A DNA stretch of 64,000 nucleotides from Zantedeschia hybrid cultivar (lineage: Eukaryota; Streptophyta; Magnoliopsida; Alismatales; Araceae), in NCBI GenBank assembly GCA_030544215.1, contig JARZZO010000012.1, forward strand, positions 41,889,194-41,953,193. Reading direction: 5' to 3'. Within the stretch, counting starts at the first letter, position 1; every line of letters starts with the position of its first letter. Below are positions 9,796 to 21,908 of the stretch, one piece after another. The position numbers and the translations under genes were made by a program. The notes under the pieces were generated by a model. The model saw nothing but the letters and a program-made list of their open reading frames with translations, searched no databases and was not told the origin of the DNA.

Positions 9796-12499
9796 TTACG
9801 AGAAGAGGTAAGGAAATTGCTCCCGCATCTCATCCTCTCGCTCCCAGGTCGCCTCACCTCCGGAGCGGTACTGCCAAATCACCTTGACCAACGGTACGAC
9901 CTTGTTCCGCAAGACCTGATCTCTGCGATCCTCAATACGAACAGGATACTCTGGAAATGACAAATCCTCAGCGACCTCTAACTCTGAAAAATCCAACACA
10001 TGGGACGGATCCTGAACGTACTTCCTCAGCAAGGACACATGGAACACATCGTGCACTCCTGCAAGACTGGGCGGCAAGGCCAGCTGATACGCGGTTTCCC
10101 CAATTCGAGCAAGAATGGGAAAAGGTCCAATATATCGCGGACTCAGCTTGCCTCGCTTCCCGAATCTCATCACACCCTTGGAGGGTGAGACTCGGAGAAA
10201 CACGTGGTCCCCAACCTCAAATTCAAGTGGTCTCCGTCGGATGTCAGCATAACTCTTCTGTCTGTTCTGAGCTGCGGTCAACCTCTGCCGAACCGTCCTG
10301 GCAATCTCAGCACACTGCTGCACTAACTCAGGTCCTGCTATCTGCCTCTCACCGATATCGGACCAACACACTGGAGATCGACACGGCCGCCCATACAAAG
10401 CCTCATAAGGCGCCATGCCGATGCTAGAATGATAGCTGTTGTTGTAGGCAAACTCCACGGTGGACAAGTGTTGTTCCCACGAACCTCCCCAGTCTAGGCA
10501 ACACGCCCTGAGCATATCCTCCAAGGTCTGAATAGTCCTCTCCGACTGCCCGTCAGTCTCTGGATGGTAGGCCGAGCTGAAAACCAACTGAGTGCCCAGC
10601 GCCTGCTGAAAGCTCTTCCAGAATCTGGAAGTAAACCTCGGATCTCGATCCGATACAATGGACAAGGGTATCCCGTGCAGAGATATAATCCGGTCCACAA
10701 ACAACTTAGCCAGCTTGCCGACCGACCAGTCCTTCCTAATGGCTAGGAAGTGTGCCGACTTGGTCAGCCGATCAACGATAACCCAGATAGCGTCTCTCCT
10801 GCTAGGGGATGCAGGCAATCCCATTACAAAGTCCATCGTCACATGCTCCCATTTCCACTCAGGAATCGGCAAGGGCTGCAGCAACCCTCCTGGTCTCTGA
10901 TGCTCGGCTTTAACCTGCTGGCATGTCATGCATCTAGCCACATACTCAGCCACATCTCTTTTCATACCGGGCCACCAGAAGTGCCTCCTCAAACAGTGAT
11001 ACATCTTTGTTGTCCCGGGATGCACAGCATACCTCGAACGGTGCGCTTCATCAAGAGCACATCTGCGCACGTCTTCCTCAGTCGGGACATAGAGTCTGCC
11101 TCTGAATCTGACGGTACCATCATCCCACAACTCAACCTCAGGCCTCTGGAGAATCTGCGGTAACTCAGCATCTGCCCTCTGAGCCTCAATCACAGCATGG
11201 TACACAGCCGGTCTCACAGTCAGGCTGACAAGCACTGCTCTATCCTCTTCATGTGGAACCCTAAAGGAGGATTCCACCACCTGCTCGAACAATTTCCACT
11301 CCCGAATCATGAGGTATGACATGACCGTCTTCCGACTCAAAGCGTCTGCCACTACATTCGCCTTGCCCGGATGATAAGAAAGGTCAAAGTCATAATCCTT
11401 AATAAACTCCATCCACCTGCGCTGCCTCAGATTCAGGTCTCTTTGAGTGAACACATATTTCAAGCTCTTGTGATCTGTAAAAACCTGAAATTTTTCTCCG
11501 TATAAGTAATGCCTCCAGATCTTCAGTGCAAACACCACAGCTGCAAGCTCCAAATCGTGAGTAGGATAGTTCTCTTCATGCCTCTTCAGCTGCCGAGAAG
11601 CGTAAGCAATTACCCTGCCATGCTGCATAAGGACTGCTCCCAAACCTCGACGGGATGCATCCGAGTAAACCACAAATCCACCTGACCCAGATGGAAGCAC
11701 CAACACTGGGGCTGACGTGAGACGAGTTTTTAGCTCAATAAAACTTTGCTCACAATCCTCAGTCCATATGAAGCGAACTCCCTTTCGAGTCAACCTCGAC
11801 AAGGGGGCCGCTATCGAAGAAAATCCCTGAACAAACCGCCTGTAATAACCGGCAAGCCCCAGAAAACTCCTGATCTCAGTCACTGAAGTCGGCCTGCTCC
11901 AGTCCATCACTGCCTCGATCTTGGCTAGATCCACTGCGATGCCTTCACCAGAAATAACGTGCCCAAGGAAGTGCACCTCGTTCAGCCAAAATTCACATTT
12001 GCTGAACTTGGCATAAAGTTAGTGCTCTCTCAGGACCTGCAACACTGCCCGAAGATGAGCAGCGTGCTCTTCCTCAGAAGAAGAATAGATCAGAATATCA
12101 TCAACAAACACAACCACAAACTGGTCCAGGTAGGTCCTGAAGACTCGGTTCATCAGATCCATAAAGGCCGCCAGAGCATTGGTTAAGCCGAAGGGCATAA
12201 CCAAAAACTCGTAATGCCCATACCGAGTCCTGAAGGCCGTCTTACTAACATCCACATCCCTGATTCTCATCTGATAATACCCAGATCTCAGATCGATCTT
12301 GGAAAACACCCTCGCTGTCTGCAACTGATCCATCAAATCGTCGATCCTAGGAAGCGGGTACTTATTCTTTATTGTTACTTGGTTCAGCTACCTATAATCG
12401 ATGCACAATCTCAAAGAACCATCCTTCTTCCTGACAAACAGAACTGGAGCACCCCACGGAGATGTACTGGGACGAATGAAACCCACGGAGATGTACTGG
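9796..12499 (-). pseudogene. Chromovirus pol: RT, RNase H, integrase, chromodomain-like end (A1)
   Basis: A 726-codon open stretch (11976-9796) has RNase H (YSDAS, HDLEL, FTDHKSL, VADALSR; about residues 100-216), integrase zinc ligands H312, H319, C349 and C352, catalytic D382, D443 and E479 with the D-35-E spacing, a YIGPFPI module near 615 and a chromodomain-like tail ending EATWEREDEMREQFPYLFS. Upstream, reverse transcriptase with FVDDILIYS continues in the same frame to 12336 and beyond, broken by TAA at 12019 and TAG at 12388. Gag, protease and the 5' LTR are missing: homology ends at the junction near 12500. Tail and domain order suggest a Tekay/Del-like chromovirus (inference). Confidence 0.92.
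12453..12499. repeat. 18-bp microduplication at the gypsy/copia junction
   Basis: CCCACGGAGATGTACTGG occurs at 12453-12470 and again at 12482-12499. Gypsy RT sequence lies to the left; copia sequence starts directly after the second copy. It looks like a template-switch or repair scar. Confidence 0.9.
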
Positions 12500-12838
12500 A
12501 AATTTTGCCACTTTTTCCATAAGGCAGGATTCACATGTCGCAAACGATTCATAATCGAATGCATTCAAATATCCATGTTTGTGCAACTTTTGCAACCTAC
12601 TTTCACCAATGTCCAAGTCTACAATGCCACATGTGGGCTTGGTTCACACAATTCTTACTCTTCTTAAGAGTATTATCAATATGAAGATTGTAATAAGAAA
12701 CATCTAAGAGATATAAACCGTTGGCTAAAGATGTTGAAGCTATTGATTTATTACCATAATAAATCGAACAACTTCTATTCTCAATAGTCAACCTATATCC
12801 TATCTTATCCAAACAAGATACTGATATGACGTTCTTTA
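12500..12838 (-). pseudogene. Copia pre-integrase and integrase zinc-domain fragment
   Basis: Read on -, it encodes VISVSCLDKIGYRLTIEN, then GLYLLDVSYYN, HCRLGH and CESCLMEK, matching the C2 polyprotein from about residue 366 to 474. Nothing else of gag or pol is present. On its 5' side it meets a copia LTR with no PBS, leader or gag between, so several kilobases were deleted if the two belong together. Divergence from C2 shows it derives from a different copy. Confidence 0.85.
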
Positions 12839-14368
12839 TGTTGGGATCGCTGTGTCGGGATCCGATCCTAAAACGCAGCGGAATAAAGAAATTCGGGATC
12901 GGATCTGTCCCGTTTCGGTCGTTAAAACTAAAATCGATGTAGATCGATTTACCTTGCGCGGATTCGAATCCGCGTCCGTTTTCCGGTTCCGTCGGAGCGA
13001 TGCCGCAAGTCGCGCAGATGCCCGACCTCTAGCGGTATCCACGCGGTTCTCCTCGCGACGGATCGTCCTCGCTTCCTCGCTCGCTGCGGCGCTCGAAGAT
13101 CCCATCTGACTGCGCGTAATCTGCCGCGACATGCGGATTCATAATCCCAGTCGAACGGGAAGTGGAGCAGTTGGGAACGGCACGCCCAGAGGAGAGAGAA
13201 AGTGGGGAAGAACGAATGACGGCTAGGTCAGGGTTGCTGGCCCCGGACGTAGAATCCGTTCTTTTATAAGAAGTCAGTTTGCGGTTTTTCATAAAAACCC
13301 AGACTTATTCGAAATCCTATCGGATTATCCATCGACTTGAAAACCATTTGCGTGTGACCCTCTAGGCCCAAATACCAGTCCAATTAATAGCCCATTAAGT
13401 CCAGTAACCCTTTACTGACCCATTAAATTAATCAGCCGAATTTAATGTCCCATAATAAATTCGGACAGACTACCGATCACGTTGGATGCCAAGCAACATC
13501 GCGTGATCCTGGATGGCACTGGGGTTATCGCAACTCTCTATTGGAACCTTTCTGTCATCGGTTAGCGCGCGGATATAATCCTTCATCCGTACAATGTTCC
13601 GGAATCGACCTAGGGCATGGTTTACTGTTAAACCCTATTTAGTCAATTCACTTGAATCAGATGCCGCTAATCTGAATCCGATAACTCCTTATCGATTACA
13701 GAGTCCGCCCTGGCCAGGGACTTTAAGCGCATCATTCCCGGAACATTCTCTCTCAAACAATCGAGAGCGGATGATCCCGTATTGAACACACAATTACCTT
13801 CGAGGGCATTTCCCTGAACCCGATCGCTTGACTTATTGATATCCCATGGTTAGGGATTCGTTCGTCAAGGTCAAAGCTCAGAAACCTACCAACAAGGTAT
13901 CCTTGGAGTCTCAGGTCCAAGGATCATCCACGCAACCGTGACAATTGAATCGAGCTGGTTAACAGTGAGGTGATTACCATCCAGCGATTCATAGTCGGAT
14001 CAGTTCAGTGAACTCATTCACCAATGAGCACCTATAAGTTCAGCATAGTGTCTCCACACAAGTGACTTATGGGATCAGTCACCCTCATCATATGAGCTGA
14101 AGTAACCTATACTAGTCTATCCGGATGTTTGATGTCCTATCTCAAACATCCTATGACTAGGAACAATTAAGAACATGTGTTTATAAGTCTTCGGTCCCGT
14201 AATTATGATCTCATCATAATCCGAAGACTATTGCACATGTTCATGGACTTCATTGTGATACGATAAACACAGATCGAATTAATTACACACAATGAATTAT
14301 TGCCATTTATTATTAATCTGAATAAGTACACAGTATCGGATTGGCTTTGAGACCATCTAATACTAACA
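12839..14368 (-). mobile_element. Copia LTR (1530 bp), rearranged context
   Basis: On + it runs TGTTGGG...TACTAACA and is the reverse complement of a relative of the C3 LTR at 58726-60269. On - it carries TATAAAAG (13261-13268), at a place comparable to the TATA boxes of the C2 and C3 LTRs. Flanks CTTTA (left) and CAAGA (right) do not match, and no PBS adjoins it. It is therefore not a clean solo LTR; a deletion or recombination shaped both sides. Confidence 0.88.
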
Positions 14369-14470
14369 CAAGACCCAACCCCACAAGGGCCCAAACCGAG
14401 GGATCCGACCCCGAAACTGACCTGATAACTGGATCCGAAACCTCAATCCTTACGTTCTCCCCCCCTTAAA
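14369..14470 (-). mobile_element. Gypsy A2 LTR stub plus polypurine tract
   Basis: 14369-14454 matches the last 86 bp of gypsy LTRs (ending TTACG, not TTACA). The pyrimidine run after it is the minus-strand purine tract. The rest of the LTR was replaced by the copia LTR. Confidence 0.8.
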
Positions 14471-14535
14471 AGAATTTCGTCTCCGAACTTGTGGCTATAA
14501 AATAATAAGATTACACAGATTAAAAAAAGAAGAAC

Positions 14536-16557
14536 TTACGATAAAAGGTAGGGAAACTGTTCTCGCATCTCATCCTCGCGCTCCCAGGTCGCCTCGCCTC
14601 CGGAGCGATGCTGCCAAATCACCTTTACTAGAGGAACAATCTTGTTTTGGAGAACCTGTTCCCTGCGATCCTCAATACGCACTGGAAATTCCAAAAAGGA
14701 CAAGTCCTCGGCGACTTCCAACTCCGAAAAGTCCAACACATGAGATGGATCCTAAACATATTTCCTCAACAAAGAAACATGGAACACATCGTGCACTCCT
14801 ACAAGACTGGGCAACAAGGCTAGCTGATACGCCGTTTCCCCAATTCAAGCAAGAATGGGAAAAGGCCCAACATATCGCGGACTCAGCTTACCTCGCTTTC
14901 TGAATCTCATCACACCCTTGGAGGGTGAGACTCGGAGAAACACGTGGTCCCTAACCTCAAACTCAAGCGGTCTCCTACGGCTATCTACATAATCCTTCTA
15001 CCTGCTCTGAGCTGTAGTCAATCTCTGCTGCACTACTCTAGCAACCTCAGCACACTGCTGTACCAACTCTGGCCCTACCATCCGCCTCTTGCCAATCTCA
15101 GACCAATTCACAGGAGATCGACACGGCCGCCCGTACAATGCCGTATATGGTGCCATGCTGATACTAGAATGATAATTGTTGTTGTAAGCAAACTCTACTG
15201 TAGACAAGTGCTGCTCCCAAGAACCTCCCCAGTCTAGGCAACATGCCCTGAGCATATCCTCTAGTGTCTTAATGGTCCTCTCCGACTGTCCATCAGTCTC
15301 AGGATGATAAGCCGAGCTGAAGGCTAACTGCGTACCCAAGGCCCTCTGAAAACTCTTCCAGAACCTAGAAGTAAATCTCGGATCCCAGTCTGACACGATG
15401 GATAAGGGCACCCCGTGCAGAGAGATGATCCGATCCACAAACAACTTACCGACTGACCAGTCCTTCCTAACAGCCAGAAAGTGTGCCGACTTGATCAATC
15501 GATCAACAATGACCCAGATCGCGTCTCTTCTGCTAGGGGACACAGGTAATCCCATTACGAAGTCCATAGTCACGTGTTCCCATTTCCATTCCGGGATCGG
15601 TCACAGCTGCAACAATCCTCCTAGTCTCTGGTGTTCTGCCTTAACCTGCTGACAAGTCAGGCACCTTGCCACATAATCAGCCACGTCCTTCTTCATACCA
15701 GGCCACCAAAAGTGCCTCTTTAAACAATGATACATCTTAGTCGTTCCAGGATGCACTGCATATCTAGAACGGTGCGCCTCGTCCAAGACACTTCTACGCA
15801 CCTCTTCCTCAGCTGGAACATAGAGTCTGCCTCTAAATCTGACCGTGCCATCATCCCACAACTCTACCTCTGAAATCTGGAGAATCTGCAGTAGCTCTGC
15901 ATCTGCCCTCTGAGCCTCGATTACGGCATGGTATACTGCTGGCCTCACAGTTAAGCTGGCCAACACGGTTCTGTCAGCCTCTCGCAGAATCCTAAAGGAA
16001 GATTCCACAACCTGCTCAAATAACCTCCATTCTTGAACCATAAGATATGATACGACCGTCTTCCGCCTCAAGGCGTCCGCCACCACGTTTGCCTTGCCCG
16101 GATGATAAGAAAAGTCGAGATCCTAATCCTTGATAAACTCCATCCACCTGTGTTGCCTCAAGTTCAGATCATTCTGCGTGAATACATACTTCAGGCTCTT
16201 ATGGTCGATAAAAATCTGAAATTTTTCTCTATATAAATAGTGCTGCCAGATCTTTAGTGCAAATACTATAACTGCCAACTCTAAGTCATGAGTGGGATAG
16301 TTCTCCTCATGCTTCTTCAGCTGCCTAGAAGCATAAGCCACAACCTTACCATGCTGCATCAGATCCCCACCCAAACCTCGACGAGATGCATCTGAGTAAA
16401 CCACAAATCCACCGGAGCCTGATGGAAGCACCAGCACTGGAGCCGAAGTGAGACGAGTCTTCCACTCAATGAAACTCTGCTCACACTCCATGGTCCACAC
16501 GAAACGAACTCCGTTACGAGTCAACCTCGACAAGGGGGTCGCTATCGAAGAAAAACC
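14536..16557 (-). pseudogene. Gypsy A2 pol remnant (RT end, RNase H, integrase, tail)
   Basis: Homologous throughout to A1 pol: tail 14739-14536, integrase around 15573-14998 (SDWDPRF, ETDGQSERT), zinc region and linker 16086-15601, RNase H 16533-16123. Several stops interrupt it, including TAG codons near 14752 and 14998 at places where A1 has glutamine, and a TGA near 14845. Homology stops at about 16557 with unrelated AT-rich sequence following, so a larger element was cut or inserted into here. Confidence 0.88.
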
Positions 16558-16790
16558 ATGTCGTACATTTTTTAGGGAAAATGCACTTCATCTTGATTTT
16601 TTTATTTAGATTTAGATTTGTTATTTGTGCGCTCTACCTGACTCAATCAGATGATTGCGCAAGACTTGATTTATTGATTTTTATTGATGGATGATGATTA
16701 GAGATATTTTTTAGTATTTTTGGATTGATTTATGTGGATGCATTGAAGATTTGGTGAATTTTTTTATAAGTGTGGAGGTGAACATGAAGT

Positions 16791-18407
16791 TGAGTCTGCG
16801 CAAGGATGCACAGACTCATTTGTTAACAATGAGATTGCATGTATTTATTTTGATTTTTGATTTGTGAGAGGATTGAAGATCTTTTTTATGGTATTTTGAG
16901 AGGATTTGTGAGAGGATTTATATTTTTAATGTTTTGAATTTACAAGTTTTGAAGGATAAGCAAAATGTGCAAATTCAACTGAAATAAGATTTCTTTTAGG
17001 TATTTTTTATGTTTTGCAAAAGAGAAATTTGAGTTTTATTTGATTTTTTATTTACAGGAAGTGTAGAGTTTTATCTTGGAGTTTTTGATTCAATTTTAAA
17101 GGAATTAAAGTTGAAAATTTTGGATTTTAACCATTGGGGGTTGAGTCTGCGCAGGGTAGCGCAGACTCATTTGTCACAAGCCTATTTTTTCAATTTTTTA
17201 GGTAATTTTAAGGAGAAAAGTTCTCATTTTTGTTTGGGTTTTGTTTTGTGAAAAATATAGGGTTTATTCTTAATATTTTGATTCGATTTGATGGAATTTT
17301 AATAGCCAAAATACCAAATTTTAGGAATTTAAGGTTGAATCTGCACTATAGAGCGCAGACTCATTGTTTATCAAAGTGTTTGAACATTTTTTATATTTTT
17401 TGTGAAAGTAGTTTTAAGCTTTTATTTAGATTTTTGACTTATATAAAGTATAAAGTTTTTTATGTAAATTTTTGGATTTAATTTGGAGGGAATTTAGGGT
17501 CAAAAAGGCCAATTTTGGGATTTCAAGGTTGAGTCTACGCAGGGTAGCGCAGACTCATTTGTCACCAATTTATTTTGAGTTGTTTTTTACATTTTTTTAA
17601 GAATAACTTGATGTTTTTATTTGATTTCCTGATAGATAAGAATAAACTTGATTTTTAGAGGGTTTTAGATCATCTTAAAGTAGTCGGGAAGTTGATTTTT
17701 TATTTTTTGTGAATTTCAGGGTTGAGTCTGTACCAAGATGCGCAGACTCAAGTCTGAACTGAGGATTTTTTGTTTGTGAGTTATTTTATTGGATTTTGGT
17801 GGGATAACTTGATTTATGTTTTGTTTGGTGATGATTTACATATTTGGAGCTACGGGCAAGATTTAGGGACCAAGAGATGAGGTTTTGGCCTTGAGATCGA
17901 TGCGCAGACTCAAGTTTAAAGAGGATTTTGAACAAGATTCTTAAAAAGACGGAACCTCCTGAAGTTGAGGGGAATTACAAGACTTTCAAAGTGCTGGGAA
18001 GCTTTAAAGATCAAGGAGACAAGAAAAATGAGTTTGAGTCTGCGCAAGGGGTGCGCAGACTCAGCTGAACTTGTAATTTTTTATTTATTTTGAAGGACTT
18101 TGGATCCTTTTGTAAATGGATGTTTATTTAAAATGAAATGAAGTATTTGATATATGATTGCAAGTGATTTGAGCAATTTGATTTATCGTTTAGTCGATTT
18201 TTTCATTTGAAATGAGCTTATGAAAGGTGTGCAGACTCAACTTGAGTTTAGAATTTTGTGTTTATTTAAAATAGAAGATGGCTATCTTTAATTATTTGAG
18301 TGATTTGAACCATAAATGAGGCTATCAGTCCATGCAAGGCATCTTTGACAGTTTTGAGTTGAGTCTGCGCAAGGGTGCGCAGACTCATAATAATGGCGCA
18401 GACTCAA
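16791..18407. repeat. Diverged ~194-bp repeats, each with a 28-bp palindrome
   Basis: Palindromes TGAGTCTGCGC-N6-GCGCAGACTCA or close variants lie at 16791, 17142, 17336, 17530, 17723, 17892 (short), 18035 and 18360, with half-sites near 18229 and 18395. Spacings of 194, 194 and 193 bp in the middle suggest an old tandem array. Flanking AT-rich sequence (patterns such as CCAATTTTGGGATTTCAAGG) is only loosely conserved, whereas the palindromes at 17142, 18035 and 18360 are perfect. Confidence 0.85.
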
Positions 18408-18944
18408 GTTTGAAAATTGATTTTTTGAGTTTCCTACATAGTTCAAGCTGTAATTAAATCCATCAAGAGGTAAGTTTCAACCATTAAAGTTAGAATATGA
18501 AATCCGGAGTCGAGGAAAATAGATTGTACCGCATTCCCAATCAAATTTCCATGGTTATAGGTGCACATACTCAAAATATGAGCATAATTTAAGGTTTATA
18601 CCTCTTTCAACTTGAAGTGATCCAAGAATCATTACAAATTTGGGGAGGATAACACTGAAAAATCTCAGAAGTTGAGTATGGCTACATAAAGCCTTTTCAA
18701 TGAGTAGTTCTTATGTGGATTTCTTCAAATGACATGATTTCTTCATGTTTATCCCATTCTTCTTGGATCACTTTATAAAGCATTAAAAATGCTTAATATA
18801 ATGATTCCAAGTTGAATTTTAATCTTTCATTAGGAGAACCTAATGAAAAGTTTAGGATCTTCATGAAGGATCATGGCATGAAGGGACCCGAAGGACCAAC
18901 TCCCTTAAAGGGATATGTAATGGCTAATGGACCATAAGGATGAC
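18408..18944. other. AT-rich non-coding stretch
   Basis: No gene, long repeat or motif beyond ordinary AT-rich sequence was recognised. Confidence 0.5.
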
Positions 18945-19262
18945 TATAAAGGGGGGCGTGCCGAGTATCCAACCACTCACCCAAAGGGTGCCCATAATGC
19001 CTTCAAGATGTAAGAAAAACCCACAAGGGGTAATCCAAAATATCTCTACATTTGGGGAGCAAGGAACTCCACCAATTTCTCTAGAGGATCACATGTAGCC
19101 ATGAACCATGGAGGTGGATATAAAGGGGGGCGTGCCGAGCATCTAACCACTCACCCAAAGGGTGCCCTTAATGCCTTCAAAATGAAAGGGTTATCCACAG
19201 GGAATCACCCATTCCTTTTCTACATTTGGGGAGCAAGGAACTCCACCAACTCATTGGGAGTT
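18945..19262. repeat. Two-copy tandem duplication, period about 174 bp
   Basis: TATAAAGGGGGGCGTGCCGA starts both copies (18945 and 19119). Both contain ACTCACCCAAAGGGTGCCC and TACATTTGGGGAGCAAGGA. The short open frame over copy two seems a by-product. Confidence 0.85.
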
Positions 19263-21622
19263 CGGGACATATCATCTAAATGAACCCATAGAAATAGGAA
19301 CACAAGAATGATGCTTTTTGTGTGAGGGACTTTGATGGGTTACTTAACATTGGATTGTTGGCATCCTTAGATTGGGACATCCTTAAGAAACATCGGAAGA
19401 AACTTAAAATCTTAAAACATATGGCAAAATTTCGGTTTGAAATATTAAGAGCTTAACAACCCAAAGTCCAAGCCATTTAGGACCTTCATTGGGCCTCAAA
19501 AGGATAGCCCTAGGTCCAAGGAACCTTTGGACAACTTGGGGGAGGATCAAAGAATCACCTCAAGCCCAAAAACCAAGTTGAAATAGGCACAGACTCAAAA
19601 ACCTGCAACTGGCGCTGTCATGAACAGTAGCCGCAGACTCAACGTTGTAGCACTGCAGACCCCAGACTCAGGCTAAAATCCGGATTTTTGGTGAAAAATG
19701 GGTTTAAATCTAACCGAAATGATGGAAAATAAAGTATAAAAGATACAAGACCTAAAATATTTATTTAAAATATATTTTAGATGCATTTCTTTAGGAAAAT
19801 ATCATGAAAACTTGAATATGAACATATGGGAAACTTAGGTATATTTTTATCTTTTCTATGGATCTCTCCTTCTTGGCTCCATGTTAGAGGGTTTATACTC
19901 ACATAAGCTCATTCTCAACAAGTGAAGGAACCTCCTTGAGAACCTCTAGGGCCTAAACCCTTAGCCATTAAAGGAAAAAATCCAAATAAAATCCATTCGG
20001 TTCCAACATGAAAACATAAACTTAGATCTTTAATATATATGAAACTTAGGGGATTTCTCTTGATGTTTGGCCTTGGGGGAACATCATCCATGAAGGGGAT
20101 GTGCTCCTAAGGGTCATGGAAGGCCAAGCCACCTTGAAAAATCCCAAAACCAAAGACAAATAAATGAAAAATCAGTTTTCAGGAAATCTGGACAACAAAG
20201 CACATTTCGGGTCATATCTCCATATTTGGGGGGTTCTAAGGCTTGAGGAGACCATTTATATAAACTAGAAAGGCCCCTCTACCATCCCCATACGAAAACA
20301 CATGCATTATGAAGGTAAAAATAACATAAAAGCAAGATAACCACCAGATTCACAAAACAGACTCAGAAAATTTGAACATTGCATTTCATTGTTTTCAATC
20401 ACCATGGATGACCATCAAGGGGGAGATAGAAGTTTAGATGAACATAAAACTGAAAGAAAAACATTATAAGAAAGCAAGAAGACAGAAATAAACCCCTTCT
20501 TCACCCCCACTCTACCTTAGAGAGGGGATGAGAAGGGAGAATGGCTCTTGAGGCATACAATCTTGCTCTCTTCTTCTCTAGCACTCTTCCTTTATTTTTC
20601 TCTTCTTTTCTAATTCTTTTTTCTCTCTTGGGATGCAGGAAATGGAGGGGAAGGAGGAGGGAGACGTGCTCCTCCAAGCTCTCTCACTTTTCTTCTTCTC
20701 TTTTCTCTTTTTTGGGATTTTTGTCTCCAACTTTTTCTTGTAGAAGATGGGGGTTCTTTTATAAATAAAGTTGGGTTACTTTTGAGGGGTAGATTAGGCA
20801 TCCATAAGCCTTGGATTAGGGGTAAGAAACCCCTCTTAAGAGCCCTCCAATGAGGCCAAAACACTTAGAGAATCATGATTGGCTTCTCTTTTTGCTTTTC
20901 ACCTACCCTCTTCTAGAAGAATCTTGAGGGGGGGACCACTTACTTTTCTTCTTATCCTCCTTTGGGCAGATTTGACCATGGGCCAAAGGGGTAAGAATAG
21001 GCCATAGGGGGGACCATTTGGGCCCTTTTAAAGGCTACCACGAAATTAGGCTTTGGCTTTTACTTTTTGGGCCCAAATTGGCCCTATTGGGCTTCTTTTG
21101 CTTGAGATAATGGGCTCGGGCCTGCCTCCTTGGATTTCTTCATCATTTGGGCTGAAAGTAACCCCTTTTTGACTTCTTTGGGCTTGAAAGAATGGGCATG
21201 ACAGTTGTCCATTAACTTTTCTTCACTTGGGCCTTCTTTGAAAAATTGCTTGGACCTCCTTACTTGAATTAATAGGCTCGGTTCTTCCTTTCAATTCTCT
21301 TTGATTTGGGCCTTCTTTGTTGATCTTTAGGCTCTTCTTCTTGTTCAATTTTTTGGTGACAACAAATGCCCCCCACGCATGTAGCTCACGTACAGAGACC
21401 GGAGGCGATGAAGTGAGTTGTATGCATGGCCCATTGTCACATACTTTTCTCATTTAAGCGGCTTACGGTTCAGGACTGGCCCCACTTATAGATCTTCATT
21501 TATCTATTAAGGACTTGTTTTGCTGGGACATACTGTAATCACTAGAATTCCTTCTTGAATTTGTTTCCACGACCGACTCAGATCGAGTCTTGAGCTTCGG
21601 GCAACTATAGGTTAGTATACCC
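19263..21622. other. Non-coding leader of the PMD element
   Basis: Scattered CAGACTCA half-sites (near 19582 and 19632), a CT-rich block near 20560-20720 and GGGCC-rich stretches near 21000-21250. No open frame has family-level support; frames at 20541-20864 translate simple sequence. Confidence 0.5.
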
Positions 21623-21908
21623 TTTGAGTCTACGCCAGTCCAGGTTTAATTTGGGCTTTAAACAAACCGGATTTCTTGAATTTGAAGGATGGGGCATGTG
21701 CCCTTTGATGCACTGGTCCGGGCTTAAATTCGGCTCCAAACCCGGCCATATATATTGAGTTTGAGAGGAAGGGGCAGATCCCCTCGAGTCTGCGCCGGTT
21801 CGGTTCCACTTTGGCTTCGAACCGGTTCGTGTATGTGAAGTTTGAGAGAGGGGGGCATATGCCCTTAAGTCTGCGCTAGTTCGGTCCGGTTCGGGCCTTG
21901 GACCGGCC
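21623..21908. repeat. About 80-bp tandem repeat, 3.5 units
   Basis: Units start at 21623, 21704, 21784 and 21865 (periods 81, 80, 81). Three of four heads are versions of GAGTCTGCGC, the half-palindrome of the upstream array, and each unit contains a CCGG-rich core. A periodic minus-strand frame over it is a repeat translation. Confidence 0.8.

Noticed and set aside
20541..20768. 75-codon frame with a hydrophobic start
   Set aside because: CT-rich simple sequence giving runs of S, F and L; no family resemblance and no conserved neighbour.
16559..21370. A 4.8-kb LTR bounded by TGTCGT and ACAACA
   Set aside because: No second copy, PBS or target duplication visible; the ends alone are too weak.
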